Shown: positions 24,874 through 33,357, counted from the stretch's first letter. The stretch is DNA of 64,000 nt from JADKAV01 sp041393775 (GCA_041393775.1 JAWKJM010000003.1:1181160-1245159); one strand, 5' to 3'. Made by a program: numbers and translations. The notes: a model not told the origin generated them from the letters alone.

Positions 24874-26568
24874 CTACGACCCGTTGACCACTGTCGCAAT
24901 GCACCCTGACTTCAGCGAATCCTTGAAAGCGCCGTTGAAGAACTTCGCCAGCCGCGACCCCTTGAACTTCGCCTTGCCGTTGTCCGCGATCTGGCCGGCG
25001 GTCGAGCCATGCGTCGCGGGTGACTTCTTCGTCTTTGCGAACAGATCGAGCCGGACGCTCGCGGTGCCGCAGGCCGGCGCCAAGGAGTCGTACAACTGGC
25101 GGGCCATGCAGTCCTCTGGCCCGGCGACGCGCTTGCCCGCGTTCACGCACCAGACGACGTTGTCCGCCATGCCCTCGGCAATCAGGACGTCGGCGTTCGA
25201 CCCGTCCGCCCGTTTCGGGATCTTGTTGAAGGGGTTGCGTCCGTCCGGGCCGGGCATGTTGTACTCCAGCCAGGTGCACCATGATTTCAGCGTCTGCGGC
25301 GTCGCCGGGTCCAGACAGGTCCGGTCCAGTTGGCCCTGCCACGCGCCCTCCGGTCCGGTCGGGCCACCCCAGACGGGCTGGATGAAGAAGCCGTAGGTCG
25401 CGGGTTGGTTGTAGATCTGCGTGGCCAGGGCCGACGATGCGGTCAGGCACCCCGCTGAGATTCCCTCGGCTACCGCGATCCCGTTGCCCGCGCCCGGCTT
25501 TGTGAGCACGTCCTCCATCTGGGGATGCGGGACCGATGCGGGGTATCCAGGGAACTTGGCATCGTCGCGAAGTGTGCCGGTGCCCGGGTACTTGTCCCAC
25601 GAGGTGACTACCAAGGAGAACAGCGAGGGACCCATCACGCCGACCGGTCGGCCGTTGACCACCGTCGCGGGTTCGTGCATCTCGAGGTCGCCGAGGTGGC
25701 GGCCGACCAGCTCCGGTGGGGTGGCGTCTGTGGCCACGAAAGAGCTGGCGGGCACGATCGCGGCGACGCCCACGGGTTTGATCCTCGGGTCCTTCTTCAA
25801 CCTCGTGGCGCTGAAGTAGTCCTTGGCCAGCTGAGCGGCCCACAAAGCGCCGTGGCCGCCCTGCGAGATCCCCCAGGTGGCCACCTTCCAGGACTTCGGG
25901 TCCTTGCCCCGCTGCAGTCCGGCGACCAGTTGGATTCCGGCGCGAGTGCTGTCCAGCACCGCTGCGCCTGCGGGCAGGCCGAGCACGTAGCTCTGCTGCG
26001 CGGACTTTGGCTCGCCCAGGCCCGAGTAGTAGTCGGTCGCGGTGACCATCCGCCCGGCATCGATCAGTCCCTGCATGATCCCGTTCTCGGACTTCCCCCG
26101 GACCGCGTACTTCCCGGTTCCGTAGGAGATGGCCCCGAGCCCTGGGCCGATGAAGGCCTTCGGATCGTTCGACGGCTGGCAGGACTGGTGCATGCCGATG
26201 GTGCCGTGCGCGTACGCAACGATCTCGTTGGTGCGGCCCTGCTTCTTGCTGGGCAGGACCACCAGACCGCAGGTGGCCTGCACGTCCTTCTCATCTACCC
26301 CGGAGGTCGTGTACAGGACGCGGAACATGCGGGCGCCGCTCAGGACCTTGGGATCGACCTTGAGTTCCTTGTATTTGAGTAGCTGCCCGGGCTTCTTGCC
26401 CTTTAGGTCGGGCAACTTCTTGCAGGGCGCCTTGCCGGTGTTCATCTTCGCTGCGGCCGCGCCTGGCGAGGGCTTCGCAGTGCCGGCCGTGGCAGTTCCA
26501 CCGACCCCCAGCGCGACCAAGAGTGCGGTGCAAGTGATGGCAGCCAGCGCCATGCGTCGGGAAGTCAT
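24874..26568 (-). CDS. Secreted lipase (secretory lipase / LIP family)
   Basis: A 564-residue exported alpha/beta hydrolase. Residues 1-30 form a signal peptide (hydrophobic ALAAITCTALLVALGVGG, then ATA). The mature protein has AYAHGTIGMHQSC (oxyanion region), TDYYSGLGEP, and the nucleophile elbow WGISQGGHGALWAA. This matches the secretory-lipase family known from fungi and actinobacteria. The putative acid and His lie in the C-terminal part (SNADVLIAEGMADNVV, SPATHGSTAG). TACCGT lies 8 nt before the ATG. Substrate range unknown. Confidence 0.85.
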   Translation of the reverse strand: MTSRRMALAAITCTALLVALGVGGTATAGTAKPSPGAAAAKMNTGKAPCKKLPDLKGKKPGQLLKYKELKVDPKVLSGARMFRVLYTTSGVDEKDVQATCGLVVLPSKKQGRTNEIVAYAHGTIGMHQSCQPSNDPKAFIGPGLGAISYGTGKYAVRGKSENGIMQGLIDAGRMVTATDYYSGLGEPKSAQQSYVLGLPAGAAVLDSTRAGIQLVAGLQRGKDPKSWKVATWGISQGGHGALWAAQLAKDYFSATRLKKDPRIKPVGVAAIVPASSFVATDATPPELVGRHLGDLEMHEPATVVNGRPVGVMGPSLFSLVVTSWDKYPGTGTLRDDAKFPGYPASVPHPQMEDVLTKPGAGNGIAVAEGISAGCLTASSALATQIYNQPATYGFFIQPVWGGPTGPEGAWQGQLDRTCLDPATPQTLKSWCTWLEYNMPGPDGRNPFNKIPKRADGSNADVLIAEGMADNVVWCVNAGKRVAGPEDCMARQLYDSLAPACGTASVRLDLFAKTKKSPATHGSTAGQIADNGKAKFKGSRLAKFFNGAFKDSLKSGCIATVVNGS

Positions 26569-26613
26569 GCCAAGAGACGGTAGCCGGATCCCGGTGGCTG
26601 TTGCCGGTTCACG

Positions 26614-27726
26614 TCAGTGCACGGGAATGCCGAGCCAGGCCACACTCGATCGACTCGCCCCCAGCCTCGCAGCAACCACGACTGCATCGTTTCCGGGTGG
26701 CACTCCGATGTCGGGGGGTCGCTGGAAGCCCCGAGCCCAAAGCGTGGCGGTTCTCCAACCGCGGCGACGGCACGCGGTCCCGATCCCTTTGAGATGCACC
26801 TGTTCCACGACCTCCATGCAGCGGCCCAGCCAGGCGGGCGCAGTGGTATCGCAGGTGACGAAGGCGAGGTACGGGTCGAGGAGGTGGCCGTCGGCCAGGT
26901 GCGCCGCGTTCGTCACCAGCCCGGCGCGCACGATGGCGGGATCCGGATCGATCACGTACCGGCCCACTGGTCCGGCGGCCGCCTGGGCAACAGGAGTGCT
27001 CAGTTCGTGCCAGGAGCCGCCGTCGTGGACGCTCGCGCGACTGGCGGTGCGTGCCAGCGGGGGGAACCACACGGTGGCATCCACCAGTCGTCGACCGATG
27101 GAGCTGCAGTGCCACTCCGCCTGCTCAGGGACGTCACGGAAGCCCGGCCGGATCCTGGCCACCACCTCCCGGTGGCGGGCCTGATCAACGACCCAGGACC
27201 AGGCGGGTCGCCACTGCTCGGGATCGCGGATCCGCAACGGCCGGCCGGCCGCGTCCTGGTGCGTGCGACGACGTGCGGGATCGACATACAGCGCGCCGGG
27301 TGGAAGAGGGCTCGCTGTGGCGTCGCCGGTGACGACTTCGACGTCCAGACCCGCCAGATTGGCCCGCGCCACGTCGGCGGTCGTCGGATCGAGCTCGTAC
27401 GCGAGCACCCGCAACCCGGCCCGGGCGAAGGCCCAAGAGTCCATCCCGATTCCGCATCCGGCGTCGATCACCGTGGTGACCCCCGACTCGGCCAGCCGCT
27501 GCGCACGCCGCTGCGCCACCGCCACCGGACTCGCCTGCTGCACGCCGTCGACGGTCACCAGCGACAAGGGGAAATCAGGCGGCCGGTGACGGGCCTGCGA
27601 CAGGGCTGCGTTGATCTGATCGGGTCGCAGGTGCGGGAACCGGGACCGGGCGTGCAGCGGGTCCACATCGGCCAGTGCGGCAATCGCCTCGCGACCCTCC
27701 TCGCTGGTCAGCCACGAGACGTCCAC
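26614..27726 (-). CDS. Class I SAM-dependent methyltransferase with THUMP-like C-terminal domain
   Basis: A 370-residue protein. The N-terminal helical segment WLTSEEGREAIAAL leads to a Rossmann methyltransferase core: VIDAGCGIGMDSWAFA (SAM motif I), YELDPTTADVARAN, and ALYVDPARRR in the position of motif IV. The C-terminal region (HLKGIGTACRRRGWRT) matches the THUMP-like domain found in an uncharacterised actinobacterial family. Target unknown; nucleic acid is likely given the domain. GTG at 27726 with GGAG upstream is preferred over an ATG at 27759. Confidence 0.7.
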   Translation of the reverse strand: MDVSWLTSEEGREAIAALADVDPLHARSRFPHLRPDQINAALSQARHRPPDFPLSLVTVDGVQQASPVAVAQRRAQRLAESGVTTVIDAGCGIGMDSWAFARAGLRVLAYELDPTTADVARANLAGLDVEVVTGDATASPLPPGALYVDPARRRTHQDAAGRPLRIRDPEQWRPAWSWVVDQARHREVVARIRPGFRDVPEQAEWHCSSIGRRLVDATVWFPPLARTASRASVHDGGSWHELSTPVAQAAAGPVGRYVIDPDPAIVRAGLVTNAAHLADGHLLDPYLAFVTCDTTAPAWLGRCMEVVEQVHLKGIGTACRRRGWRTATLWARGFQRPPDIGVPPGNDAVVVAARLGASRSSVAWLGIPVH

Positions 27727-27861
27727 GCTCAACTCCAATCGGCCGCAACAGGGCGTCACTTCCCTGGTGCCACCTTGCCCGAACCGGGGCGTTGAGGCTC
27801 GGGGCCCGCGGCGAGCAAGGTGTCCGCCCCCTCGGTCCCAATGGTCCTCGCGCTAGCATCC

Positions 27862-28158
27862 GCGGCGTTCAGGCGGGAAAATGCCGGGCGGAGATCGCTC
27901 GTGTTAGAGGTCCATGGACGTGGTCGGCCGCGGCGTTCAGGCGGGAAAATGCCGGGCGGAGATCGCTCGTGTTAGAGAATGTGCACGAGGTTAGAGAAGC
28001 CACACGTGCGTTCACTAACCTCGTGCACGATCTCTAACCTCGCGACCATTCTCTAACCTCGCGGCCAACTCCTGCGGCAACCGGGTACCCGAGCATGTTC
28101 GGGCTAGGCCTTCAAGTTCGCGTCAGGGTGGATGGCGCTCAATATGCCGAACGGGAAC
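27862..28158 (+). repeat. Family I composite element, copy 1
   Basis: Two R1 units in tandem (27862 and 27930, period 68 bp, nearly identical, GCGGCGTTCAGGCGGGAAAA...), then the R2 hairpin: left arm 27971-27998, 12-nt loop with CACGTG, right arm 28011-28038 with a few mismatches, plus an extra CATTCTCTAACCTCG site. The conserved tail (R3, CCAACTCCTGCGG ... GCCGAACGGGAACG) runs to about 28158. It occupies the divergent gap between the methyltransferase and groES, upstream of the CIRCE promoter. The remaining 27760-27861 shows no gene. Confidence 0.85.
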
Positions 28159-28194
28159 GGGACCCCCACCGGCCGGATCGAAACCCGCCGCCGA

Positions 28195-28221
28195 TTAGCA
28201 CTCTCTTGACGACAGTGCTAA
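28195..28221 (+). promoter_or_regulatory. CIRCE operator 1 (HrcA site), one mismatch
   Basis: TTAGCACTC - N9 - CAGTGCTAA, one base off the perfect inverted repeat. It overlaps the groES -35 box, which sits in the 9-nt spacer. Confidence 0.92.
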
Positions 28222-28234
28222 TCGCTATTACTGT
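28206..28234 (+). promoter_or_regulatory. Sigma-A promoter of groES
   Basis: TTGACG (28206-28211), 17-bp spacer, TACTGT (28229-28234). The -35 lies inside CIRCE 1 and the transcript start falls at CIRCE 2, so HrcA binding would block initiation. Confidence 0.75.
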
Positions 28235-28239
28235 CTGAA

Positions 28240-28266
28240 TTAGCACTCGCCCGCTGTGAGTGCTAA
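28240..28266 (+). promoter_or_regulatory. CIRCE operator 2 (HrcA site), perfect
   Basis: TTAGCACTC - N9 - GAGTGCTAA, an exact consensus match, immediately downstream of the groES -10 box. Confidence 0.95.
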
Positions 28267-28378
28267 CTGGTTGGAGTTGCTCCGGGACCGCGACGCTTGG
28301 GGTGGCACAAGACCCGCAGTACAGCAGAAGCACCAAATTGAACTGTCCGTTTTCGATCCCAAAATGGGGAGGTAGACC

Positions 28379-28678
28379 GTGTCGGTCGCCATTAAGCCGC
28401 TCGAGGACCGCATCCTCGTGCAGCCGCTGGACGCAGAGCAGACCACGGCCTCTGGCCTGGTCATCCCGGACACGGCCAAGGAGAAGCCGCAAGAGGGCAA
28501 AGTCCTCGCGGTGGGCCCGGGCCGTTTCGACGACGAGGGCGAGAAGCGCATCCCGCTGGACATCAGCGTGGGTGACGTTGTCGTGTACTCGAAGTACGGC
28601 GGCACTGAAATCAAGTTCGACGGTGAGGACTACCTCATCCTGTCAGCACGCGATGTGCTGGCAGTGGTGGAGAAGTAG
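28379..28678 (+). CDS. groES: Co-chaperonin GroES
   Basis: The 99-residue lid of the GroEL folding chamber. KPLEDRILVQ at the N-terminus, mobile-loop region EQTTASGLVIPDTAKEK, and C-terminal YLILSARDVLAVV. GTG start with GGGAGG upstream. Controlled by two CIRCE elements; the mRNA leader is about 140 nt. Confidence 0.97.
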   Translation: MSVAIKPLEDRILVQPLDAEQTTASGLVIPDTAKEKPQEGKVLAVGPGRFDDEGEKRIPLDISVGDVVVYSKYGGTEIKFDGEDYLILSARDVLAVVEK

Positions 28679-28698
28679 TCCGTCCTGTTCGGCGCGTC

Positions 28699-28742
28699 GA
28701 AGCCCCTGGGACCCCCGCAACCCGGGCGGTCGCAGGGGCTTC
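28699..28742 (+). terminator. Hairpin between groES and groEL (attenuator-like)
   Basis: GAAGCCCCTG (28699-28708) pairs perfectly with CAGGGGCTTC (28733-28742) around a 24-nt GC-rich loop. No T-run follows and groEL starts 26 nt later, so partial termination or mRNA processing that alters the groES:groEL ratio is plausible. Confidence 0.5.
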
Positions 28743-28768
28743 GCGCATCCAACTAGCAAAGGAACGAT

Positions 28769-30406
28769 ATGGCCAAGATTGTGGAATTCGACGCCGAGGC
28801 CCGCAAGGCGCTCGAGCGCGGGGTCAACACCCTCGCCGACGCGGTGCGCGTGACCATCGGACCCAAGGGGCGCAACGTCGTCCTGGACAAGCAGTGGGGC
28901 GCACCCACCATCACCAATGACGGCGTGACGATCGCTCGTGAGATCGAGGTGACCGACCCGTACGAGAACCTGGGCGTGCAGTTGGTCAAAGAGGTCGCGA
29001 CGAAGACCAACGATGTGGCCGGCGACGGCACCACCACCGCCACGATCCTGGCGCAGGCCATGGTCGCCGAAGGCGTGCGTCTGGTGGTTGCGGGCGCCTC
29101 GCCGATGGGTGTGAAGCGCGGCATGGACGCGGCGATCGCACAGGTGTCGCAGTTCCTCGCCGGCGCCGCACGACCCGTCGAAGGCGCTGAGGAGACCGCG
29201 CAGGTCGCGACGATCTCCGCTCAGGACGCCGAGATCGGGCAGCTCATTGCAGATGCCTTCGAGAAGGTCGGCAAGGACGGTGTGATCACGGTCGAGGAGG
29301 CCACGACCACCGCGCTGGCCCTTGACTTCACCGAGGGGATGCAGTTCGACAAGGGATACATCTCTCCCTATTTCGTCACCGACACCGAGCGGATGGAAGC
29401 GGTTCTGGACGACCCCTCGATTCTGCTGGTGCAGGGCAAGGTGTCGGCGCTCAACGAGATCCTGCCGCTGCTTGAAAAGGTGATGCAGACCAGCAAGCCG
29501 CTGGTGATCATCGCCGAGGACGTCGACGGCGAAGCTCTGTCCGCGCTGGTCGTGAACAAGATCCGCGGGACGTTCTCCTCGGCAGCGGTGAAGGCTCCGG
29601 CTTTCGGCGAGCGCCGCAAGGCGATGCTGCAGGATATGGCCGTGCTGACCGGCGGTGAAGTGGTCACCGCCGAACTGGGGATGAAGCTCGACCAGATCGG
29701 CACCGAGGTGCTCGGCTCGGCCCACCGGGTTCTGATCACCAAGGACGAGACCACGATTGTGGACGGCAAGGGGGAGCAGTCGGCCATCGAGGACCGTATC
29801 CAGCAGATCCGGTCGGAGATCGAAGAGAGCGACTCGGACTGGGATCGGGAGAAGCTGAAGGAGCGGCTCGCGAAACTGGTGGGTGGCGTATGTGTCATCG
29901 AGGTCGGTGGCCACACCGAGGTGGAACTCAAGGAGAAGAAGCACCGGGTCGAGGACGCGGTGGCGGCCACGCGTGCTGCCGTCGAGGAAGGCATCGTGGC
30001 AGGTGGCGGCTCCGTGCTGCTGCATGCGGTGGACGCCCTCGATGACTCGATCGCCGACGGTGACGACGAACTGGCAGGGTTCCGGATCGTTCGCAAGGCG
30101 CTGGGCGCCCCGCTGTTCTGGATCGCGGCCAACGCCGGCGTGTCCGGGGACGTCGTGGCGGCCAGGGTGGCCGACATGCCGCTCGGGCAGGGATTCAACG
30201 CTGCGACCGGTGAGTACCATGACCTCGTCGCCGATGGTGTCATCGATCCGGTCAAGGTCACCCGCTCCGCAGTCGAGCACGCGGGGTCCATCGCGGCGAT
30301 GCTGCTGACGACGGAGGCCCTCGTGGTGGACAAACCCGAGGAGGAAGAGGAGGACCTGGACCACGACCACGGTCACGGTCACTCGCACCACCACGGTCAC
30401 GTCTAG
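28769..30406 (+). CDS. groEL: Chaperonin GroEL, histidine-tailed type
   Basis: A 545-residue HSP60 subunit. Typical motifs: GPKGRNVVLDKQWGAPTITN, GDGTTTATILAQAM in the equatorial ATP site, and AGGGSVLLHA. Instead of the usual Gly-Met-rich tail, the C-terminus is acidic then His-rich (DHDHGHGHSHHHGHV), the feature of actinobacterial GroEL1 encoded with groES. Such a tail could bind metal ions; no second groEL is visible in the window. ATG with AAGGAA upstream. Confidence 0.97.
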   Translation: MAKIVEFDAEARKALERGVNTLADAVRVTIGPKGRNVVLDKQWGAPTITNDGVTIAREIEVTDPYENLGVQLVKEVATKTNDVAGDGTTTATILAQAMVAEGVRLVVAGASPMGVKRGMDAAIAQVSQFLAGAARPVEGAEETAQVATISAQDAEIGQLIADAFEKVGKDGVITVEEATTTALALDFTEGMQFDKGYISPYFVTDTERMEAVLDDPSILLVQGKVSALNEILPLLEKVMQTSKPLVIIAEDVDGEALSALVVNKIRGTFSSAAVKAPAFGERRKAMLQDMAVLTGGEVVTAELGMKLDQIGTEVLGSAHRVLITKDETTIVDGKGEQSAIEDRIQQIRSEIEESDSDWDREKLKERLAKLVGGVCVIEVGGHTEVELKEKKHRVEDAVAATRAAVEEGIVAGGGSVLLHAVDALDDSIADGDDELAGFRIVRKALGAPLFWIAANAGVSGDVVAARVADMPLGQGFNAATGEYHDLVADGVIDPVKVTRSAVEHAGSIAAMLLTTEALVVDKPEEEEEDLDHDHGHGHSHHHGHV

Positions 30407-30420
30407 ACCATGAGTGCCGC

Positions 30421-30451
30421 GAAGGCCCCGGGTGCTGTACCCGGGGCCTTC
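30421..30451. terminator. Bidirectional terminator between groEL and whiB
   Basis: A perfect 13-bp stem: GAAGGCCCCGGGT, loop GCTGT, ACCCGGGGCCTTC. It lies between convergent groEL and whiB and can fold on either strand, though without a strong T-run. Confidence 0.8.
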
Positions 30452-30498
30452 GTCGTGGTCGCCGCCAGGGGAGGGGCTGCTGGCGACCGGGAAGTGGT

Positions 30499-30792
30499 CT
30501 ATACGGCGATCTGCAGTTTGCGCTGCTGGTACAAGGCCGCGAGTTCGTCCTCACCGAGGCCTCCCCAGATGCCGTACGGCTCGCGCACGGCGATCGCGTG
30601 ATCGAGGCAGGCCTGGCGCACGGGGCATTCGGCGCAGATGGCTTTGGCGCGGTTCGTGCGGACTATCCGGGCCGCGCCGCGTTCGCCTTCGGGATGGAAG
30701 AACTTGGCGGACTCCTCGTCACGGCAGGCGGCGTTCATCTGCCAATCCCAGTGGTCGGTGTTGGTGCCAGGAAGCCTGGATAGCTCCGCCAT
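30499..30792 (-). CDS. WhiB-family iron-sulfur transcriptional regulator
   Basis: A 97-residue WhiB-like protein with the four cluster ligands Cys23, Cys53, Cys56 and Cys62 (C-X29-CxxC-X5-C), the turn GIWGG, and a basic C-terminal end YQQRKLQIAV. These actinobacteria-only proteins bind a [4Fe-4S] cluster and partner sigma factor region 4. Position near groEL matches mycobacterial whiB3 and Streptomyces, but this protein cannot be assigned to a numbered WhiB class by eye. RBS GAGGAG upstream; strong promoter at 30822-30850. Confidence 0.93.
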   Translation of the reverse strand: MAELSRLPGTNTDHWDWQMNAACRDEESAKFFHPEGERGAARIVRTNRAKAICAECPVRQACLDHAIAVREPYGIWGGLGEDELAALYQQRKLQIAV

Positions 30793-30821
30793 GGTGACTC
30801 CTCGTAGGTTCGTTGACCATC

Positions 30822-30850
30822 AAACTATTATCGTTTCAAAAGCGTGTCAA
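30822..30850 (-). promoter_or_regulatory. Sigma-A promoter of whiB
   Basis: On the minus strand TTGACA (30850-30845), 17-bp spacer, TAGTTT (30827-30822). The leader is about 25 nt and contains GAGGAG. It is one of the best promoter matches in the window and lies in an AT-rich stretch between divergent whiB and the MerR gene. Confidence 0.75.
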
Positions 30851-30910
30851 TACTCTGTTCTCGCTGAGCGAAAGTGTGCGTGAACCACTGATCCGCGTAA
30901 GACTCGACAG

Positions 30911-31771
30911 GTGGTTGCGGAGACGGTGACGTTGTCGGCGGGCGCGGTCGCCCGACAACTGGGGATCTCCCCGGCCACGCTGCGCACCTGGGCAAGGCGT
31001 TACGGGCTTGAACCATCGGCTCGCAGCGAGGGGTCCCATCGCCGCTATTCCCCCGAGGACGTGGACCGCCTGGTAGCGATGCAGCGGCTGATGCGCTCCG
31101 GGATGCCGGTGGCAGACGCGGCCGGGCAGGTCCTGGCCAGTGCCCCGGAGCCCACTCGATTTGTCGAGGGCACCGGCGGTGAGTGCGGGTCGGGGGCCGT
31201 ACGGTCCCTGTGGATGGCCGCGAAGGCCCTGGACGGACAGCGTTGTGCCCACATCGTGGCGGACAACGTGAGCCGATACGGAGTGGTCAGCACGTGGGGA
31301 GACCTGGTCGTCCCGGTTCTGCAGCGGGCCGGGGCGCAATGGGAGGAGAAGCACCTCGGCGTCGAGGTGGAGCACGTTCTGTCCGATGCCGTCACCGCGG
31401 GGTTGTTCTTGGACACCCATGTCAAACGCGAAGGCGTGTTGCTGGCCGCCACCGCGACCGAGGACCACGTCCTTCCGCTGTACGCGCTTCGAGCTGCTCT
31501 GGCGGAACACGGGATCGGGGTGGAGTTGCTGACCGCTCGCACGCCCGCCACGGCGCTGGCCGACGCCACCCGGCGACTGCGCCCCAGCGTGATCATCTTG
31601 TGGTCGCACATTCCGGAGAATGCCGATGAGTCCGGATTCGCAGAACTGCCGGCGCTGCGACCCAGACCCGCGCTCGCGGTTGCCGGGCCGGGCTGGTCCC
31701 ACTGGGACCGGCCTGCACCTCACCTGACCGGGTTATCCGAAGCCGTGAATTTCGTGCGCAGTCACTTGTGA
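30911..31771 (+). CDS. MerR-family regulator with cobalamin-binding domain (CarH/LitR-like)
   Basis: A 286-residue protein: MerR winged-helix domain at residues 5-75 (AVARQLGISPATLRTWARRYGL, SHRRYSPEDVDRL), a helical bundle with QWEEKHLG (Trp near 143) and VEVEH, then a Rossmann-type B12 domain in which TEDHVLPL (His near 186) takes the place of the lower-ligand motif. CarH relatives use adenosylcobalamin to sense light and derepress carotenoid or stress genes. The His and Trp/EH positions look kept, so cobalamin binding is plausible. GTG start 6 nt after an AAGACT -10-like box; divergent from whiB. Confidence 0.8.
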   Translation: MVAETVTLSAGAVARQLGISPATLRTWARRYGLEPSARSEGSHRRYSPEDVDRLVAMQRLMRSGMPVADAAGQVLASAPEPTRFVEGTGGECGSGAVRSLWMAAKALDGQRCAHIVADNVSRYGVVSTWGDLVVPVLQRAGAQWEEKHLGVEVEHVLSDAVTAGLFLDTHVKREGVLLAATATEDHVLPLYALRAALAEHGIGVELLTARTPATALADATRRLRPSVIILWSHIPENADESGFAELPALRPRPALAVAGPGWSHWDRPAPHLTGLSEAVNFVRSHL

Positions 31772-31775
31772 GGAA

Positions 31776-31781
31776 TAGCCT
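31776..31781 (+). promoter_or_regulatory. -10 box giving a leaderless transcript of the helical-repeat gene
   Basis: TAGCCT lies 6 nt before the ATG at 31788. Confidence 0.5.
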
Positions 31782-31787
31782 TGAGGC

Positions 31788-32675
31788 ATGACGCCGCACC
31801 CGGGACTCGCGAAGTGCGAGTGGATGGTGTTCCACGGCGCTGTCAACGAAGCGCTTCCCGCTCTTGACGAACTCGACGATCTGACAGGTCGATCGGCTGT
31901 CTACGCCGTATGGCTGCGGGCGGTGGCGCTCGGCGCCTGCGGAAGGTACGGTGAGGCACTCGACCGGACAGAGACGGTCACGATCGGCACGCCCGAGTAC
32001 TCGATGACCCGGTCGCTGAAAGCCAGTCTGCTTCGCCAACTGGGATGCCACGATCTGGCGCTGCGAGACGATCGGGAGGCGATGGCCAGTGCGGCCACGC
32101 CAGGTGCTGCCATCGAAGCCCTGACCGGGCTGGCCGCCGATGCGGTGGGGATGCAGGATCCGCTGACGGCAGCCACGATGCTCGCGCAGGGTCGTTCCCT
32201 GTTGGCACGGGTGTCCGCCGACCCCGTCAGCGCGCCCACTTGGTGGCGCCACCGGGTTCGCGTCGAATGGGTCGCTTGTGAAGTTGCCTTGCTGGAAACG
32301 CGGTATGAGGATGCCCTTGCGCACGCGCGGGCGGCGCTCGAAACGGCTGAGGCGGCTAACGCACCGCGTCACGTGGCCAAGAGTCTGCTGTTCCTCGCCG
32401 TGGCGAACATCGAGACCGGTCGGCGCGATGCGGCCGTTCCGCTGCTCAAACGTTGTCTGGTGCTCAGCACCGCGATGGGATTCCTTGCGGTGGCATGGCC
32501 CGCCCACGCAGTGCTGGCGGCGCTGCTGAAGGACACCGACGAGCGATCGGCGCACACGCATTTCGTGGCGGCGAGCGCCATCATCGACACTCTGCGCGAG
32601 GGACTCACGGGCCAACTGGCCAACCGCTGGGATGCTCGAGCCGACATCGTGGCCCTGCACCGAGAGGCTTCCTGA
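31788..32675 (+). CDS. TPR-like helical-repeat protein
   Basis: A 295-residue soluble protein made of Ala/Leu-rich helix pairs resembling tetratricopeptide repeats (YGEALDRTETV, YEDALAHARAALETAEAA, RRDAAVPLLKRCLVL). No enzymatic motif. A protein of this kind (Rv3415c in M. tuberculosis, as I recall) lies between whiB and guaB in other actinobacteria, so it is a conserved neighbour of the response regulator downstream and may serve as a protein-protein scaffold. Function unknown. Confidence 0.65.
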   Translation: MTPHPGLAKCEWMVFHGAVNEALPALDELDDLTGRSAVYAVWLRAVALGACGRYGEALDRTETVTIGTPEYSMTRSLKASLLRQLGCHDLALRDDREAMASAATPGAAIEALTGLAADAVGMQDPLTAATMLAQGRSLLARVSADPVSAPTWWRHRVRVEWVACEVALLETRYEDALAHARAALETAEAANAPRHVAKSLLFLAVANIETGRRDAAVPLLKRCLVLSTAMGFLAVAWPAHAVLAALLKDTDERSAHTHFVAASAIIDTLREGLTGQLANRWDARADIVALHREAS

Positions 32676-32753
32676 GGCTGGCTACCGCGGGGGGTTCAAG
32701 CAATCTCGCGTATCCGCCGATAGGGGGTCAGAAGTCCTTCGAGGAGGTGTCCA

Positions 32754-33341
32754 GTGACGTCGGTGTTGATCGTCGATGACGCGCCCGCGGTGCGTGATGG
32801 ACTACGCCGCATGGTCGGCAGTCTGTCGGGCGTGGGCAGCGTCACTCTGGCGGCCAGCGGCGACGAGGCCGTGGCCAGGTTGATGAACGAGCGCGTGGAC
32901 CTTGTACTCCTCGATGTGCGGATGCCGGGGATGAGTGGGCTGGAGTGCGCCAGGCGCCTCTTGCATTCCGACCCCACGGTACGGATCGTGATGCTGACGG
33001 CCGGCGATGATCCGCAGGCAGTGGCGACGGCCGTTGCCAACGGGGCCGCGGGCTACATCTGTAAGGACGCCACACGACTCGAGATGGCGATCGCCATCCA
33101 GCATGTGGGCATGGTCGATCATCGCCAAGCGCAACCGTCCACGCAGTTCCGGCTGTCGTCGCGCGAGACCCAGGTGCTCGACGGGATGTCACGCGGAATG
33201 TCGAACGGCGAGATCGGTCGCGAACTGTACCTCTCGGAGGACACCATCAAGACCCACGCGAGGCGTCTGTTCCGCAAATTGCGGGCCTCGGACCGCGCGC
33301 AGGCGGTCGCGGTCGGGCTTCGCGCGGGACTGATCAACTGA
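32754..33341 (+). CDS. LuxR/FixJ-type response regulator, BldM-like orphan
   Basis: A 195-residue regulator with a receiver domain containing Asp8/Asp9, phospho-acceptor Asp54 in LLDVRMPG, the Thr in VMLTAG and Lys near 105, followed by a LuxR-type helix-turn-helix (LSSRETQVLDGMSRGMSNGEIG). No sensor kinase is adjacent. Its place just before guaB matches Streptomyces bldM, an orphan regulator that acts with a WhiB-era developmental programme; orthology is inferred from context. GTG start with GAGGAGG upstream. Confidence 0.8.
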   Translation: MTSVLIVDDAPAVRDGLRRMVGSLSGVGSVTLAASGDEAVARLMNERVDLVLLDVRMPGMSGLECARRLLHSDPTVRIVMLTAGDDPQAVATAVANGAAGYICKDATRLEMAIAIQHVGMVDHRQAQPSTQFRLSSRETQVLDGMSRGMSNGEIGRELYLSEDTIKTHARRLFRKLRASDRAQAVAVGLRAGLIN

Positions 33342-33357
33342 TCGTCCGGCACCGCCG

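Noticed and set aside
27675..28037. Open frames ending in VHEVREATRAFTNLVHDL at 28, 36 and 61 kb
   Set aside because: The shared peptide is simply the translation of the family I repeat; upstream parts are unrelated and no ribosome binding site is present.
27971..28038. Family I hairpins as ordinary rho-independent terminators
   Set aside because: No T-run follows, several are upstream of promoters in divergent or tandem gaps, and the stems are far longer than usual terminators. A role in termination for the convergent copies is not excluded.
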